DNA of 64,000 nt from Chlorobium sp. N1 (GTDB lineage: Bacteria > Bacteroidota > Chlorobiia > Chlorobiales > Chlorobiaceae): positions 1 to 64,000 of the forward strand of contig NZ_SJPA01000004.1 of assembly GCF_004332115.1 (NCBI RefSeq), given 5' to 3'. Positions 32,975 to 42,049 of this stretch are shown piece by piece. A program made the position numbers and the translations under genes. The notes under the pieces were generated by a model that worked only from the letters and a program-made list of their open reading frames with translations, had not been told where the DNA came from and did not search any database. Position 1 is the first letter of the stretch. The number at the start of each line of letters is the position of its first letter.

Positions 32975-34072
32975 TTATGCCGGGGAGGCCGCCCTTCTGC
33001 GTCTGGCGGCCATGACGAGGGTGCAGCCGACCGCCGTCAGCGCGATGGCGGAGGGTTCGGGGACGGGGGCGGCGCTTGAGGAGTAGGCCAGCCAGTCGAC
33101 GTCCCATCCGATGACGTCCATGGCGATGAGGTCGGTGCTGGTCAAATAGAGCTCTTCGCCGGCCGCCGCGGTCGGGTCCATGATCCCGATCCCCTCGTCG
33201 TCGATCCAGTGGCTTGCCTGGTCGCCGTCGCCATCGGTCACCCCCGTCGAGAGCAAGGCGAGCTCCGTCTCTCCGCCGTCGATCGAGAAGTACTTCTCCG
33301 TTTCGCTTGTCGTCATGTCGATCACACCCTCCGCCAGGCTCTCGTCGGAATAGCGGTAGAGGTCCAGCGAGGTGGCCAGGATGTCGTTCTCGGTGTAGGT
33401 GGTGCCGTCGAGGAAGTCGACTCCGCTGACGAAGCCGAGCGCATGGCCGATTTCGTGCACGGCGACGCCGACGAAATCGTAGGATCCCGCATCGATGCCG
33501 TCCGAGGGGTCGTAGTCCCAGCTGAAGCTGTCGCTGAAGGTGATGGCGGCGTCGTACCCGGTGTAGGCGCTGAGGTCGTAGCCGAGGGCCATGGCGTTGG
33601 CCGTCGTCAGGTAGATCGAGGTGTTGTTGAGGTTTGCGTCGCTGCTGAGCGGGTTCACTTTGCTGTCGACATACGCGGTGGCGTCGCCGGGGTTGACGTA
33701 CATGTTGAACCAGTTGGTGGTGGAGAGCGAGGAGACGGCGGTGGCGTCGTAGGTGCTCGACTGGTCGAGGTTCAGGAGGTCGTAGGTACCCGAATACGAC
33801 GTGGTTATGCTGGCGCTGCCGGACTGGCCGAGTATGTTGGGGTCGAGGGTGGCCGTGCCGACCTGCATCGAGACGGTGACGTCGTCCGTCAGCCAGGAGG
33901 ACCAGATGTCGCCGGCCGCTGTGAATGCACTGTTGGCTTCGGTGCTGCTTGTTCCGAGAAAGTCGAAGTCGAAGGTGAGGGCCTCGGCGGCGCTCGGCCA
34001 TGAGAGGCAGGCCGGCAGGAGCAGGAGCAGGAACAAAAGCAGGACGGGGGCGCGTAGAACGGGATAATGCAT
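32975..34072 (-). CDS. PEP-CTERM zinc metalloprotease
   Basis: A 365-residue secreted protease candidate. It has an N-terminal signal (PVLLLFLLLLLPACLSWPSA), a central metzincin-like zinc site VAVHEIGHALGFVSGVD with His206 and Glu207, and a complete sorting tail APVPEPSAIALTAVGCTLVM followed by arginines. The rest is Ser/Thr/Asp-rich and matches a known group of PEP-CTERM proteins with an HEIGHALGF site. It should be processed by the exosortase at 18974 and end up on the surface or in the matrix, where it might mature other proteins. The EpsD-like gene follows directly. Confidence 0.87.
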   Translation of the reverse strand: MHYPVLRAPVLLLFLLLLLPACLSWPSAAEALTFDFDFLGTSSTEANSAFTAAGDIWSSWLTDDVTVSMQVGTATLDPNILGQSGSASITTSYSGTYDLLNLDQSSTYDATAVSSLSTTNWFNMYVNPGDATAYVDSKVNPLSSDANLNNTSIYLTTANAMALGYDLSAYTGYDAAITFSDSFSWDYDPSDGIDAGSYDFVGVAVHEIGHALGFVSGVDFLDGTTYTENDILATSLDLYRYSDESLAEGVIDMTTSETEKYFSIDGGETELALLSTGVTDGDGDQASHWIDDEGIGIMDPTAAAGEELYLTSTDLIAMDVIGWDVDWLAYSSSAAPVPEPSAIALTAVGCTLVMAARRRRAASPA

Positions 34073-34490
34073 ATCGCTTGATGCGGCAAGGGTTGTTTAC
34101 GAAGTGTCGTCGGTGCCGTTGGGGCGGTTAATATACGAAACTACGCAGTATTGTTCCAATATGGGGCAGCGGAGCTTCTCGTGAACCTCTTGGCCGTCTT
34201 GGCGTTTCGTCGGTTGCTTGGAAACGCGCGTGTTCCAGAGGGAGGCGGAACCCACCATGCGGGCGTGAGCAGCGCGGCCGGGACGTGGTGTGTTCGAGCG
34301 CTGTTGGCGTAACGGCCGGCCAGATCCAGGAGGAAGTTGCAAGGGGAGCGCGATTCATTTTGCAGGGGGCGGGGGAACGACGGCGCTCGGGTTTCCGTTT
34401 CTTCACGATACTGTGTATCTTCCCTAACCTCTGCCCCGGAACGAAGGGGCGGTCCCCGTTTTTATCGACCACCTAAAGCCCATACCGACA
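34073..34490. other. Divergent intergenic region, PEP-CTERM protease / clpP
   Basis: These 418 bp separate two divergent genes and should hold both promoters. Open frames on either strand here (for example 34128-34472 minus) have no start context or recognisable sequence and I do not call them. AT-richer islands lie at 34128-34160 and 34385-34425; the latter (cacgatactgtgtatcttcc) could hold the clpP promoter. No terminator, RNA gene or repeat was seen. Confidence 0.5.
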
Positions 34491-35168
34491 ATGGCAAACA
34501 TCAACTTCGGCTTCGACCACCACGCCCGCAAGCTCTACTCGGGCGCCATAGAACAGGGGATCGAGAGCACCCTCGTGCCGATGGTCATCGAGACCTCCGG
34601 CCGCGGCGAGCGCTCCTTCGACATCTTCTCCCGCCTGCTGCGCGAGCGCATCATCTTCCTCGGCACGGGCATCGACGAGCATGTCGCCGGCCTCATCATG
34701 GCGCAGCTGATCTTCCTCGAGTCGGAGGATCCCGAGCGCGATATCTACATCTACATCAACTCTCCCGGCGGCAGCGTATCGGCCGGCCTCGGCATCTACG
34801 ACACCATGCAGTACATCCGCCCCCAGGTCTCGACCGTCTGCGTCGGCATGGCCGCCAGCATGGGCGCCTTCCTGCTCGCCAGCGGAGAGAAGGGCAAGCG
34901 CGCCTCGCTGCCGCACTCGCGCATCATGATCCACCAGCCCTCCGGCGGCGCCCAGGGCCAGGAGACCGACATCATCATCCAGGCCCGCGAGATCGAGAAG
35001 ATCCGCCGCCTGCTCGAGGAGATCATGGCCAAGCATACCGGCCGCGACGTGGCGCAGGTGCGGGAGGATTCCGAGCGCGACCGCTGGATGAACGCGGAGG
35101 AGGCCCTCCAGTACGGCATCATCGACCAGGTGTTCCAGAAACGTCCTGCTCCCGAGAAGAAGGACTGA
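34491..35168 (+). CDS. clpP: ATP-dependent Clp protease proteolytic subunit
   Basis: Serine peptidase that forms the 14-subunit ClpP barrel working with ClpX/ClpA ATPases in cytoplasmic protein turnover. The 225-residue protein keeps the catalytic Ser123 in [16 protein letters not shown] and His148 in [15 protein letters not shown], with the Asp in the following helix region ([15 protein letters not shown]). [16 protein letters not shown] is the oxyanion-hole region. The start ATG gives [18 protein letters not shown], somewhat longer than most mature ClpP; the propeptide is probably removed. It lies 56 bp before valS. Confidence 0.95.
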   Translation: MANINFGFDHHARKLYSGAIEQGIESTLVPMVIETSGRGERSFDIFSRLLRERIIFLGTGIDEHVAGLIMAQLIFLESEDPERDIYIYINSPGGSVSAGLGIYDTMQYIRPQVSTVCVGMAASMGAFLLASGEKGKRASLPHSRIMIHQPSGGAQGQETDIIIQAREIEKIRRLLEEIMAKHTGRDVAQVREDSERDRWMNAEEALQYGIIDQVFQKRPAPEKKD

Positions 35169-35224
35169 GCCCGGAAGCAAGAGAGAGAACACAGTACCAG
35201 CATAACCGATTCCCCGCCTTGAAC

Positions 35225-37951
35225 ATGAGCGAAGAGCACGCCCCCCGGAGCACGCCCCAGACACCCTTCAACCTCGAAAAGACCTACAGCCACGCCGACG
35301 TCGAAGCACGCTGGCAGAGCTCCCGCTGGGAGGAGCTCGGCACCTTCCACGCCGAGCACTCCCGGGTGCTCGAAGGGGGCCGGACCCCCTACACGGTGCT
35401 GATGCCGCCTCCCAACGTCACCGGCAGCCTGACGCTCGGCCACGTCCTCAACCACACCCTGCAGGACATCTTCATCCGCTACAGCCGCATGTCGGGCAAG
35501 GAGGCCCTCTGGCTTCCCGGCACCGACCACGCCGGCATCGCCACCCAGACGGTCGTCGAGAAGAAGCTCCGCAAGGAGGGGATAAGCCGCCACGACCTCG
35601 GTCGCAAGGATTTCCTCGAGCACGTCTGGCAGTGGCGGGAGGAGTACGGCGGGCTGATCGTGCGCCAGCTCAAGCGGCTCGGCATCTCCTGCGACTGGAG
35701 GCGCAACCTCTTCACGATGGACGAAGGGGCCTCGGAAGCGGTCGTCAGCGCCTTCGTCGCGCTCTACCGCGACGGGCTCATCTACCGCGGCAAGCGGATC
35801 ATCAACTGGTGCCCGGTGTCGCAGACCGCGCTCTCGGACGAAGAGGTGACGATGAAGCCCCGCCGCGACCAGCTGGTCTACGTGAACTACGCGCTCGCAA
35901 AGGATCCCTCGCGCTCGATTACCATCGCCACCGTCCGGCCCGAGACGATCCTGGCGGACGTGGCCATCGCCGTCAACCCGAACGACGAGCGCTACCGCGA
36001 CCTCGTCGGCGAGATGGTCGTCGTCCCGATCGCAGGCCGCCATGTACCCGTCATCGCCGACGACTACGTCGACATCGAGTTCGGAACCGGCGCGCTGAAA
36101 ATCACCCCGGCCCACGACCCCAACGACTACGCCGTCGCCGGCCGGCACAACCTCCCGGTGATCTCGGTCGTCGGCAGGGACGGCCGCATGACCGACGAGT
36201 TCGGCTACCGCGGCATGGACCGGTTCGACGCCCGCAAGAAGATCATCCTGGACCTCGAGGAGCTCGGCCATCTCGACCGCGTCGAGGACTACGAGCACAA
36301 CGTGGGATACTCGGAGCGGGCCGACGTGGTGGTCGAGCCCTATCTCTCGGAGCAGTGGTTCGTGAAGATGAAGCCGCTTGCCGAAGACGCGCTGAGGGTG
36401 GTGAACGATGGTGAAATCCGCTTCCACCCCCCGCACTGGATCAACACCTACCGCCACTGGATGGAGAACATCCAGGACTGGTGCATCTCCCGCCAGCTCT
36501 GGTGGGGGCACCGCATTCCCGCCTGGTACGACCCCGAGGGGCAGGTATGGGTCGCCGACTCGTACGACGAGGCCTGCCGCCTTGCCGGCACCGACAAGCT
36601 GGTGCAGGACGAGGACGTGCTCGACACCTGGTTCTCCTCCTGGCTCTGGCCGCTGACCACGCTCGGCTGGACCGGCCCGAAGAGCGACAATGCGGACCTC
36701 GGGGCCTTCTATCCCACCCAGACGCTCGTCACCGGCCCCGACATCATCTTCTTCTGGGTGGCCAGAATGATCATGGCCGGCATGTACTTCAAGGGGGACG
36801 TGCCGTTCCGGGACGTCTACTTCACCAGCATCATCCGCGACATGAAGGGCCGGAAGCTCTCCAAGTCGCTCGGCAACTCGCCCGACCCGCTGAAGGTGAT
36901 CGACACGTACGGCACCGACGCCCTGCGCTTCACCATCATCTACATCGCCCCGCTCGGCCAGGACGTGCTCTTCGGCGAGGAGAAGTGCGAGCTCGGGCGG
37001 AACTTCGCCACCAAGATCTGGAACGCCTCGCGCCTCGTCTTCATGCAACGCGAGAAGCATTTCGGGGGGATGGAGGAGTTTGCCGCCTACTATGAAGGGT
37101 TCGACCCCTCGAAAGAGTCCTTCGACCTCGCCGGCCGCTGGATCCTCTCCTCCTTCGATGCGATGCTCGAGCGTTACCACTCGGCATTCGCCCAGTTCCG
37201 CATGAACGACATCGTCAAGACCGTCTACGACTTCTTCTGGGGCGACTACTGCGACTGGTACCTCGAGGCCTTGAAAGTCACCCTCCGGGAGGGCTGCCCG
37301 CCGGAGGAGGCGCGGCGTGCCGTCGCCCTCGCCGTCCACGTGCTCGAGGGCACCCTCCAGGCGCTCCATCCGGTCATGCCCTTCATCACCGAGGAGATCT
37401 GGCACTCGATCCTGCCGCGCACCGAGGCCGAGAGCATCGCCTCCTCGAGCCTCCCCCGGCCTTCCGGGTGTGTCTCTGGCGACGGCGCCTTCGAGCTCGT
37501 GCAGAAGCTCGTCACCGAGGTGCGCAGCCTCAAGGCGCTCTTCGGCGTCCCACCGGGAATGCGCGCCGAGGTGCGCCTGAAACCCTCCGGCGCCGACGCC
37601 CTGGAAGCGGTGGAGGGCGGGCTCGCCTACATCGCCCAGCTCGGCCAGTGCGAGCCGTCGCTGCAGCTCGAAGGCCCCCGGCCGGCGCACGCCGCCGCCT
37701 CGGTGGTCGACGGCCACGAACTATTTATGCTGCTCGAGGGGTTGATATCATTCGAGAAGGAACGCGCAAGGCTCCAGAAAGAGATCGAAAAGGTGACGGG
37801 CTATGTCGCCCAGCTCGAAAAGAAGCTCTCCAATTCCGGTTTTGCCGACCATGCTCCCAGAGAGGTAGTGGAGAAGGAACGCGAGAAACTCGCCGATGCG
37901 AAGGCGGGGCTCGTGAAGCTGGAGGGCAACTTGGACGTGCTCAGCGACTGA
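35225..37951 (+). CDS. valS: Valyl-tRNA synthetase
   Basis: Class I aminoacyl-tRNA synthetase of 908 residues that charges tRNA-Val and edits threonine. ATG 35225 (MSEEHAPRS) is used; longer open frame upstream is not coding. The HIGH motif is [17 protein letters not shown], the KMSKS motif [39 protein letters not shown] lies between them. The CP1 editing region ([17 protein letters not shown]) is present, and the C-terminus has the coiled-coil arm [20 protein letters not shown] typical of bacterial ValRS. Confidence 0.97.
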   Translation: MSEEHAPRSTPQTPFNLEKTYSHADVEARWQSSRWEELGTFHAEHSRVLEGGRTPYTVLMPPPNVTGSLTLGHVLNHTLQDIFIRYSRMSGKEALWLPGTDHAGIATQTVVEKKLRKEGISRHDLGRKDFLEHVWQWREEYGGLIVRQLKRLGISCDWRRNLFTMDEGASEAVVSAFVALYRDGLIYRGKRIINWCPVSQTALSDEEVTMKPRRDQLVYVNYALAKDPSRSITIATVRPETILADVAIAVNPNDERYRDLVGEMVVVPIAGRHVPVIADDYVDIEFGTGALKITPAHDPNDYAVAGRHNLPVISVVGRDGRMTDEFGYRGMDRFDARKKIILDLEELGHLDRVEDYEHNVGYSERADVVVEPYLSEQWFVKMKPLAEDALRVVNDGEIRFHPPHWINTYRHWMENIQDWCISRQLWWGHRIPAWYDPEGQVWVADSYDEACRLAGTDKLVQDEDVLDTWFSSWLWPLTTLGWTGPKSDNADLGAFYPTQTLVTGPDIIFFWVARMIMAGMYFKGDVPFRDVYFTSIIRDMKGRKLSKSLGNSPDPLKVIDTYGTDALRFTIIYIAPLGQDVLFGEEKCELGRNFATKIWNASRLVFMQREKHFGGMEEFAAYYEGFDPSKESFDLAGRWILSSFDAMLERYHSAFAQFRMNDIVKTVYDFFWGDYCDWYLEALKVTLREGCPPEEARRAVALAVHVLEGTLQALHPVMPFITEEIWHSILPRTEAESIASSSLPRPSGCVSGDGAFELVQKLVTEVRSLKALFGVPPGMRAEVRLKPSGADALEAVEGGLAYIAQLGQCEPSLQLEGPRPAHAAASVVDGHELFMLLEGLISFEKERARLQKEIEKVTGYVAQLEKKLSNSGFADHAPREVVEKEREKLADAKAGLVKLEGNLDVLSD

Positions 37952-37980
37952 GGGCGATTCCTGATCGGGAAAATCGGCTT

Positions 37981-38008
37981 TTTGGTTTATCCAACGAGAG
38001 ACTATATT
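37981..38008 (+). promoter_or_regulatory. Candidate rpoD promoter
   Basis: The hexamers tttggt (37981-37986) and tatatt (38003-38008) are 16 bp apart, 77 bp before the rpoD start, in an AT-rich pocket of otherwise GC-rich sequence. Confidence 0.4.
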
Positions 38009-38084
38009 GTAATTTTGCCGGCTTCCACGGATGCCGGCCGCGCCGGTTCAACACAAGCGAACATTCGAGGGGGAAAGAGTTTCT

Positions 38085-38984
38085 ATGAGGCAGCTTAAAA
38101 TCAGCAAACAGATCACCAACCGCGAGAGCCTGTCGCTCGACCGCTACCTGCAGGAGATCGGCAAGTACGACCTCTTGACGGCGGACGACGAGGTGCGGCT
38201 GACGAAGGCCATCAAGGAGGGCTTCGACATGCCGGTCGACACCACGGAGTACAAGCGTGCCAAGCGCGCGCTCGACAAGCTCATCAAGGGCAACCTCCGC
38301 TTCGTCGTTTCGGTCGCGAAGCAGTACCAGAACCAGGGCCTGACGCTCGGGGATCTCATCAACGAGGGCAACCTCGGCCTCATCAAGGCGGCAAAGCGCT
38401 TTGATGAAACGAGGGGCTTCAAGTTCATCTCCTACGCCGTCTGGTGGATCCGCCAGTCGATCCTGCAGGCGCTGGCCGAGCAGTCCCGCATCGTGCGCCT
38501 GCCGCTCAACCGCGTTGGAACCCTGAACAAGATCAGCAAGGCCTACAGCCAGCTCGAGCAGGAGTACGAGCGCGACCCGAACACCAAGGAGCTGGCCAAC
38601 CTGCTCGACATGGATTCGCAGGATGTCGCCGACACGCTCAAAATCGCCGGCCGGCACGTCTCGGTCGACGCTCCGTTCGCCCAGGGCGACGACAACCGCC
38701 TGCTCGACGTCCTGCAGAACGACGGCCACCTGCCCGACCACGGGCTGAACCGCGACTCGCTCACGCTCGAAGTCGAGCGCTCCCTTTCGGTGCTCGCTCC
38801 CCGCGAGGCCGACGTCATCAAGTCCTACTTCGGTATCGGCATGGACAACCCGCTCACCCTCGAGGAGATCGGCGAGAAGTTCAAGCTCACGCGCGAGCGC
38901 GTCCGCCAGATCAAGGAGAAGGCGATCCGCCGCCTCCGCCAGTCGGCCTACAGCAAGGTGCTGAAGGAGTACATCGGCGGGTAG
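38085..38984 (+). CDS. rpoD: Primary RNA polymerase sigma factor, short form
   Basis: Directs RNA polymerase to housekeeping promoters. The 299-residue protein begins [20 protein letters not shown] at ATG 38085 and has sigma regions 1.2 ([19 protein letters not shown]), 2 ([40 protein letters not shown]), 3 and 4 ([20 protein letters not shown], then [12 protein letters not shown]). It lacks region 1.1 and the non-conserved insert, as in the Bacteroidetes/Chlorobi primary sigma factors of about 290 residues, so it is not a truncated gene. A clear terminator follows. Confidence 0.92.
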   Translation: MRQLKISKQITNRESLSLDRYLQEIGKYDLLTADDEVRLTKAIKEGFDMPVDTTEYKRAKRALDKLIKGNLRFVVSVAKQYQNQGLTLGDLINEGNLGLIKAAKRFDETRGFKFISYAVWWIRQSILQALAEQSRIVRLPLNRVGTLNKISKAYSQLEQEYERDPNTKELANLLDMDSQDVADTLKIAGRHVSVDAPFAQGDDNRLLDVLQNDGHLPDHGLNRDSLTLEVERSLSVLAPREADVIKSYFGIGMDNPLTLEEIGEKFKLTRERVRQIKEKAIRRLRQSAYSKVLKEYIGG

Positions 38985-39013
38985 GAGAGAGCGTCCGCCG
39001 GCATAACAACAGG

Positions 39014-39053
39014 AAAGGCCGTTACGGAGACAATGCCGGAACGGCCTTTTTTG
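39014..39053 (+). terminator. Rho-independent terminator after rpoD
   Basis: The arms aaaggccgtt and aacggccttt (10 bp) enclose a 16-nt loop with a weak inner pairing and run into ttttttg. Confidence 0.85.
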
Positions 39054-39088
39054 TTTTTAGATGGTTCTCGTAATTGCTAACTTCTCGT

Positions 39089-39409
39089 ATGGGTTTCGAT
39101 ATTGAATATTTCCATCCGAGTATCGAGGCGACCATCAGTGGATGGCCCGTGAGCGTCAAGGCGGATTATCGGCGCATTTCGTTGCTGTTGACAGAATATG
39201 GTCCCCAGGTACGGATGCCTAACACGAAAGCTCTCGGGTCAGGGCTGTTTGAGATGAGGCCGAAGGGTCGGGATGGAATCGGCAGGGCATTCTACTGCTA
39301 TGTCAAGGGGAAGAAAATTATTGTGTTGCATGCCTTCATCAAGAAAACCCAGAAAACGCCGCTGAAAGAGATGAGGTTGGCAAGAAAAAGATTGGAGGAG
39401 GTCCGGTAA
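39089..39409 (+). CDS. RelE/HigB-type toxin of a type II toxin-antitoxin pair
   Basis: A 106-residue protein of the phage-derived Gp49/HigB-like toxin family, predicted to be a ribosome-dependent mRNA interferase. Typical strings are LGSGLFEMRPKGRDGIGRAF, KKIIVLHAFIKKTQKTPLKE and the final basic helix MRLARKRLEEV. ATG 39089 is used. The gene is less GC-rich than its neighbours, in line with horizontal acquisition. The antitoxin start overlaps its stop (TAATG), so toxin-first order is seen, as in higBA modules. Confidence 0.85.
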   Translation: MGFDIEYFHPSIEATISGWPVSVKADYRRISLLLTEYGPQVRMPNTKALGSGLFEMRPKGRDGIGRAFYCYVKGKKIIVLHAFIKKTQKTPLKEMRLARKRLEEVR

Positions 39410-39735
39410 TGGAAGATTTGAAGTATCAGCCCGTACGCTATGACGTCAAGGAGGCAATCCGTAAGGATCTTCAAGATGAAGCCTTTCGCAGGGAGTATGA
39501 GGCTCTTGAGCCGAAATATGCATTGATACGCGAGCTGCTTTCCGCACGTCAGCAGTCTGGGATGACTCAGGAGGCCGTTGCAAACAAGATCGGGACGACG
39601 AAGAGCGCGATTTCGAGGTTGGAGTCAGGGGGCAAGCATGCGCCATCCATTTCCACGTTGAGGAAGTATGCCGAGGCCGTCGGTTGTGACCTGGTCATCA
39701 AGCTGGAGCCGAAGCGCAAACAGAGAGAAGCCTGA
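39409..39735 (+). CDS. XRE-family antitoxin (HigA-like)
   Basis: A 108-residue helix-turn-helix antitoxin that neutralises the upstream toxin and represses the operon. The XRE HTH is in the C-terminal half: SARQQSGMTQEAVANKIGTT then KSAISRLESGGKHAPSISTL. The N-terminal half (YDVKEAIRKDLQDEAFRREY) resembles the toxin-binding part of such antitoxins. Translation is coupled to the toxin by the TAATG overlap. No separate promoter is seen. Confidence 0.88.
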   Translation: MEDLKYQPVRYDVKEAIRKDLQDEAFRREYEALEPKYALIRELLSARQQSGMTQEAVANKIGTTKSAISRLESGGKHAPSISTLRKYAEAVGCDLVIKLEPKRKQREA

Positions 39736-39862
39736 TAAGTCGAGAGACGGGGAAGGCATGGAAGAGTTCATTTGCACTGCACGTGCGGCCAGTCACCCAG
39801 CGGCTGGCGACATGCACGATGCCGGAGCCGTCAGCAAGCATATCCTGCGCCGCTGAGCCTCT

Positions 39863-40111
39863 TCAGTCCAGACTGTTTTCAAACCGTTTCTCCCACTTTT
39901 TTAAGAGGGCTTCGCTGTCGATGACCCTTCCTGCCTTCGCGTCTTCCAGTCCTGCTTCGATGCTTTTCAGCTGCCATTCATTTTGGGTGAGATGAGGGTT
40001 GATCGCCTCTTCCGCTGCAGCCGTTTTCGTGTGGCTCGTGGCGTGGGCAAGCTCTTCAGGCCGCATTGTGGTATCGGCTTCTGTTTTGCATCTGACCTGT
40101 TCTCTGTTCAT
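39863..40111 (-). CDS. Orphan antitoxin-like protein
   Basis: An 82-residue protein starting at ATG 40111 on the minus strand. The C-terminal half, WQLKSIEAGLEDAKAGRVID followed by SEALLKKWEKRF, resembles the toxin-binding tail of CopG/ParD- or Phd-type antitoxins (I-x-E-G-L-x2-A-x2-G-R-V-I). The N-terminal half is weak for a DNA-binding fold. No toxin gene is adjacent on that strand, so it may be a solitary remnant of an addiction module. Its tail points towards the plus-strand toxin-antitoxin pair. Confidence 0.5.
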   Translation of the reverse strand: MNREQVRCKTEADTTMRPEELAHATSHTKTAAAEEAINPHLTQNEWQLKSIEAGLEDAKAGRVIDSEALLKKWEKRFENSLD

Positions 40112-40152
40112 TGTCGAGATCCTGGCGTTATGAGGTGAATGGAATGAACGGC

Positions 40153-40953
40153 TCAGCCGCGCTCCAGGCGCACGAGGTCCCCGCGCCCGAGCCCGAAGCG
40201 ATCGTGGGCGCTGCCGTTGCGGACGGCGATCTCCAGGTTCCCGAAGCTTCCCCGGTAGGCGAGCGCCTCTCCCTCCCCGGCTTCCCCGTAGGTGCCGAGC
40301 AGCGGAACGGCGGTGCCGTCCGAAAGGACCACCCTCCACGCTGCTTCTTCTCCCGCCAGCTCCGAAGGGATCGAGGTGACGAGGTTGCCGTAGCGGTCGC
40401 GGAAGACGACGCTCCCTTCCCACCCTGTTTTTCCGTCGACGGGCCGCACTCCGGGCATCGGGATGCGCCGGCACTCCTCCTGCATAATCGCGCTGCCGAG
40501 CTCGGCGATCGGAACACCTGAGGCGGCGTGGGCCGCCGCCGGGGCGAAGATGTCCCGTCCGTGGAAAGTGCTGCTTCTGAGCGGGCGCATGTAGCGCCGC
40601 TCGGTGATTTCGACAGCGGCGCCGACTTCGTGCTTTTCCAGTATCGGGGTGAAGAGCCCGTTGTCGGGGCCGATGAAGATGCGGCCTCCCGACTCGACGG
40701 CAATGGCTTTCCGCTCAGTTCCGACGCCCGGGTCGACGACGGCGACGACCACGGTCCCCTCCGGCAGCACGGGAAGGGCCCGCTCGAGCAGGAACGCACC
40801 CTGCACGATGTCCTGCGGGGGGACGGCGTGCGTGAGGTCGATGATCTGGGCCCGGGGGGTGATGGAGAGGATGGCGGCCTTCATCTGCCCGACGTAGGTG
40901 TCCTCCAGGCCGAAGTCGGTGAGGAGGGCGATGAGGGGCGGCTGCTCCTGCAT
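40153..40953 (-). CDS. SAM hydroxide adenosyltransferase (DUF62 family)
   Basis: A 266-residue cytoplasmic enzyme that splits S-adenosylmethionine with water/hydroxide to adenosine and methionine. The family signatures are at the N-terminus (IALLTDFGLEDTYVGQMKAA, IIDLTHAVPPQDIVQGAFLL) and VVAVVDPGVGTERKAIAVES, with the substrate loop FIGPDNGLFTPIL. The C-terminal beta-barrel part (GWEGSVVFRDRYGNLVTSIP) is normal. It lies 4 bp after the LptF/G-type permease on the same strand, an arrangement I cannot explain by function. Confidence 0.88.
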   Translation of the reverse strand: MQEQPPLIALLTDFGLEDTYVGQMKAAILSITPRAQIIDLTHAVPPQDIVQGAFLLERALPVLPEGTVVVAVVDPGVGTERKAIAVESGGRIFIGPDNGLFTPILEKHEVGAAVEITERRYMRPLRSSTFHGRDIFAPAAAHAASGVPIAELGSAIMQEECRRIPMPGVRPVDGKTGWEGSVVFRDRYGNLVTSIPSELAGEEAAWRVVLSDGTAVPLLGTYGEAGEGEALAYRGSFGNLEIAVRNGSAHDRFGLGRGDLVRLERG

Positions 40954-40957
40954 GGGC

Positions 40958-42040
40958 TCAGTCGGGCGAGTAGCGGTAGAGGGCGTAGCCGACGCCGAGG
41001 AAGAGCAGGTTCGGCAGCCAGGCGGACAGGATCGGCGGCATGACGCCGTTGTAGCCGAAGGTGGCGATGGTCTTCTGGAGGCCGAGGAAGAGGAACCCCG
41101 CGAAGAGGCTGATGCCGATTTCGGTGGCCAGCCCGCCCCGCTTCTTCTTGGCCGAGAGCGGCACGCCGATGAGGATGATGATGAGCGATGCGAAGGGGAG
41201 CGAGAACTTGGTGTGCAGCTTCACCGAGCTGCGCTCGAGCCCCGCGAACCCCGCCTGTTTCTTTTCCGAGAGGTACTCCCAGTGGCTGTTGATGTTCATC
41301 TCGTCGGGGCGGAGGTTCAGTTCGGCGAGGGACTTGAGGGTGAGGGTGAGGGGGACGGGGAGGTGGCTGAGGGAGCTGAACCGTTCCCTGCCGCCCTCGA
41401 ACGTGCGCTCCGAGACATTCGACAGCACCCACTCGCCGCTCTCCCGGTTGTAGCCGAGCGAGTCGGCGTCGAGCCTCGAGACGACGCCCTCGGGGCCGAA
41501 CTGTTCGATCGAGACGTCGTCGGCGCTCCGCATGTCGGGATTGAGCAGGCCGAGCGTGACGATGCGCTCGCCCGGTTCGAGAATGTGGAGGTTGCGGCTC
41601 CTGTCCAGGTCGTTCTTCTGCTGCTTGTTGAGGTAGCGCCGTTCGAAGTCGTTGTTGCGGAAGGTCGTCGCCGGAGCCAGCCAGAACGAGTTCATGAGGT
41701 TCAGGCCGCTGATGAGCGCTCCGCCGATCATGAAGGGGTAGAGCAGCTGGCCCATGCCGATGCCCGCCGAGCGGATGGCCGGCAGCTCGCTGGAGACGGC
41801 GAGCCTTCCTGCCACAAGGATCGATGCCAAAAGCGAGCTGACGGGCGAGGTGATCAGCAGGATCTGCGGTACGGCGAAGAGGTAGTACTGCAAGATGGCT
41901 CCCCACCCCTGACCCTTGTCCATGAAGCCGTCGAGGTTCTCCACCATGTTGATGAGGGTGAAGAGCGACAGGAACGTGAGGCTCGTGAAGAGGAAGGTCC
42001 TCAGGAACTGCAGGAGGATGTAGCGGTCGAGGATTTTCAT
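40958..42040 (-). CDS. LptF/LptG-family permease
   Basis: A 360-residue inner-membrane component of the lipopolysaccharide export ABC transporter. Membrane helices at the N-terminus (LLQFLRTFLFTSLTFLSLFT, PQILLITSPVSSLLASILVA) and three at the C-terminus (LPFASLIIILIGVPLSA, GLATEIGISLFAGFLFLGLQ) surround a periplasmic jelly-roll domain. The characteristic start MKILDRYILLQFLRTF and ELPAIRSAGIGMGQL coupling-helix region fit YjgP/YjgQ proteins. I cannot decide between LptF and LptG. It is 9 bp downstream of the M16 protease gene. Confidence 0.88.
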   Translation of the reverse strand: MKILDRYILLQFLRTFLFTSLTFLSLFTLINMVENLDGFMDKGQGWGAILQYYLFAVPQILLITSPVSSLLASILVAGRLAVSSELPAIRSAGIGMGQLLYPFMIGGALISGLNLMNSFWLAPATTFRNNDFERRYLNKQQKNDLDRSRNLHILEPGERIVTLGLLNPDMRSADDVSIEQFGPEGVVSRLDADSLGYNRESGEWVLSNVSERTFEGGRERFSSLSHLPVPLTLTLKSLAELNLRPDEMNINSHWEYLSEKKQAGFAGLERSSVKLHTKFSLPFASLIIILIGVPLSAKKKRGGLATEIGISLFAGFLFLGLQKTIATFGYNGVMPPILSAWLPNLLFLGVGYALYRYSPD

Positions 42041-42049
42041 GCGCTGGAC

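Noticed and set aside
32934-34001. Upstream extension of the EpsD-like frame on the minus strand, giving 805 residues.
   Set aside because: The extension lies inside the PEP-CTERM metalloprotease gene in another frame. ATG 32933 gives a clean lipoprotein signal and a length close to the paralogue.
34128-34472. Minus-strand 114-residue frame in the clpP upstream region.
   Set aside because: It has low-complexity Arg/Pro/Ser composition, no ribosome site and lies where both divergent promoters are expected.
34796-37717. A 973-residue open frame on the minus strand opposite clpP and valS.
   Set aside because: It is the mirror of valS, a long GC-rich gene in which antisense frames stay open by codon bias. 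ValS has all its motifs, and the antisense protein is biased to Val, Asp, Glu and Leu with no recognisable domain. The 997-residue minus frame at 52028-55021 was rejected on the same grounds.
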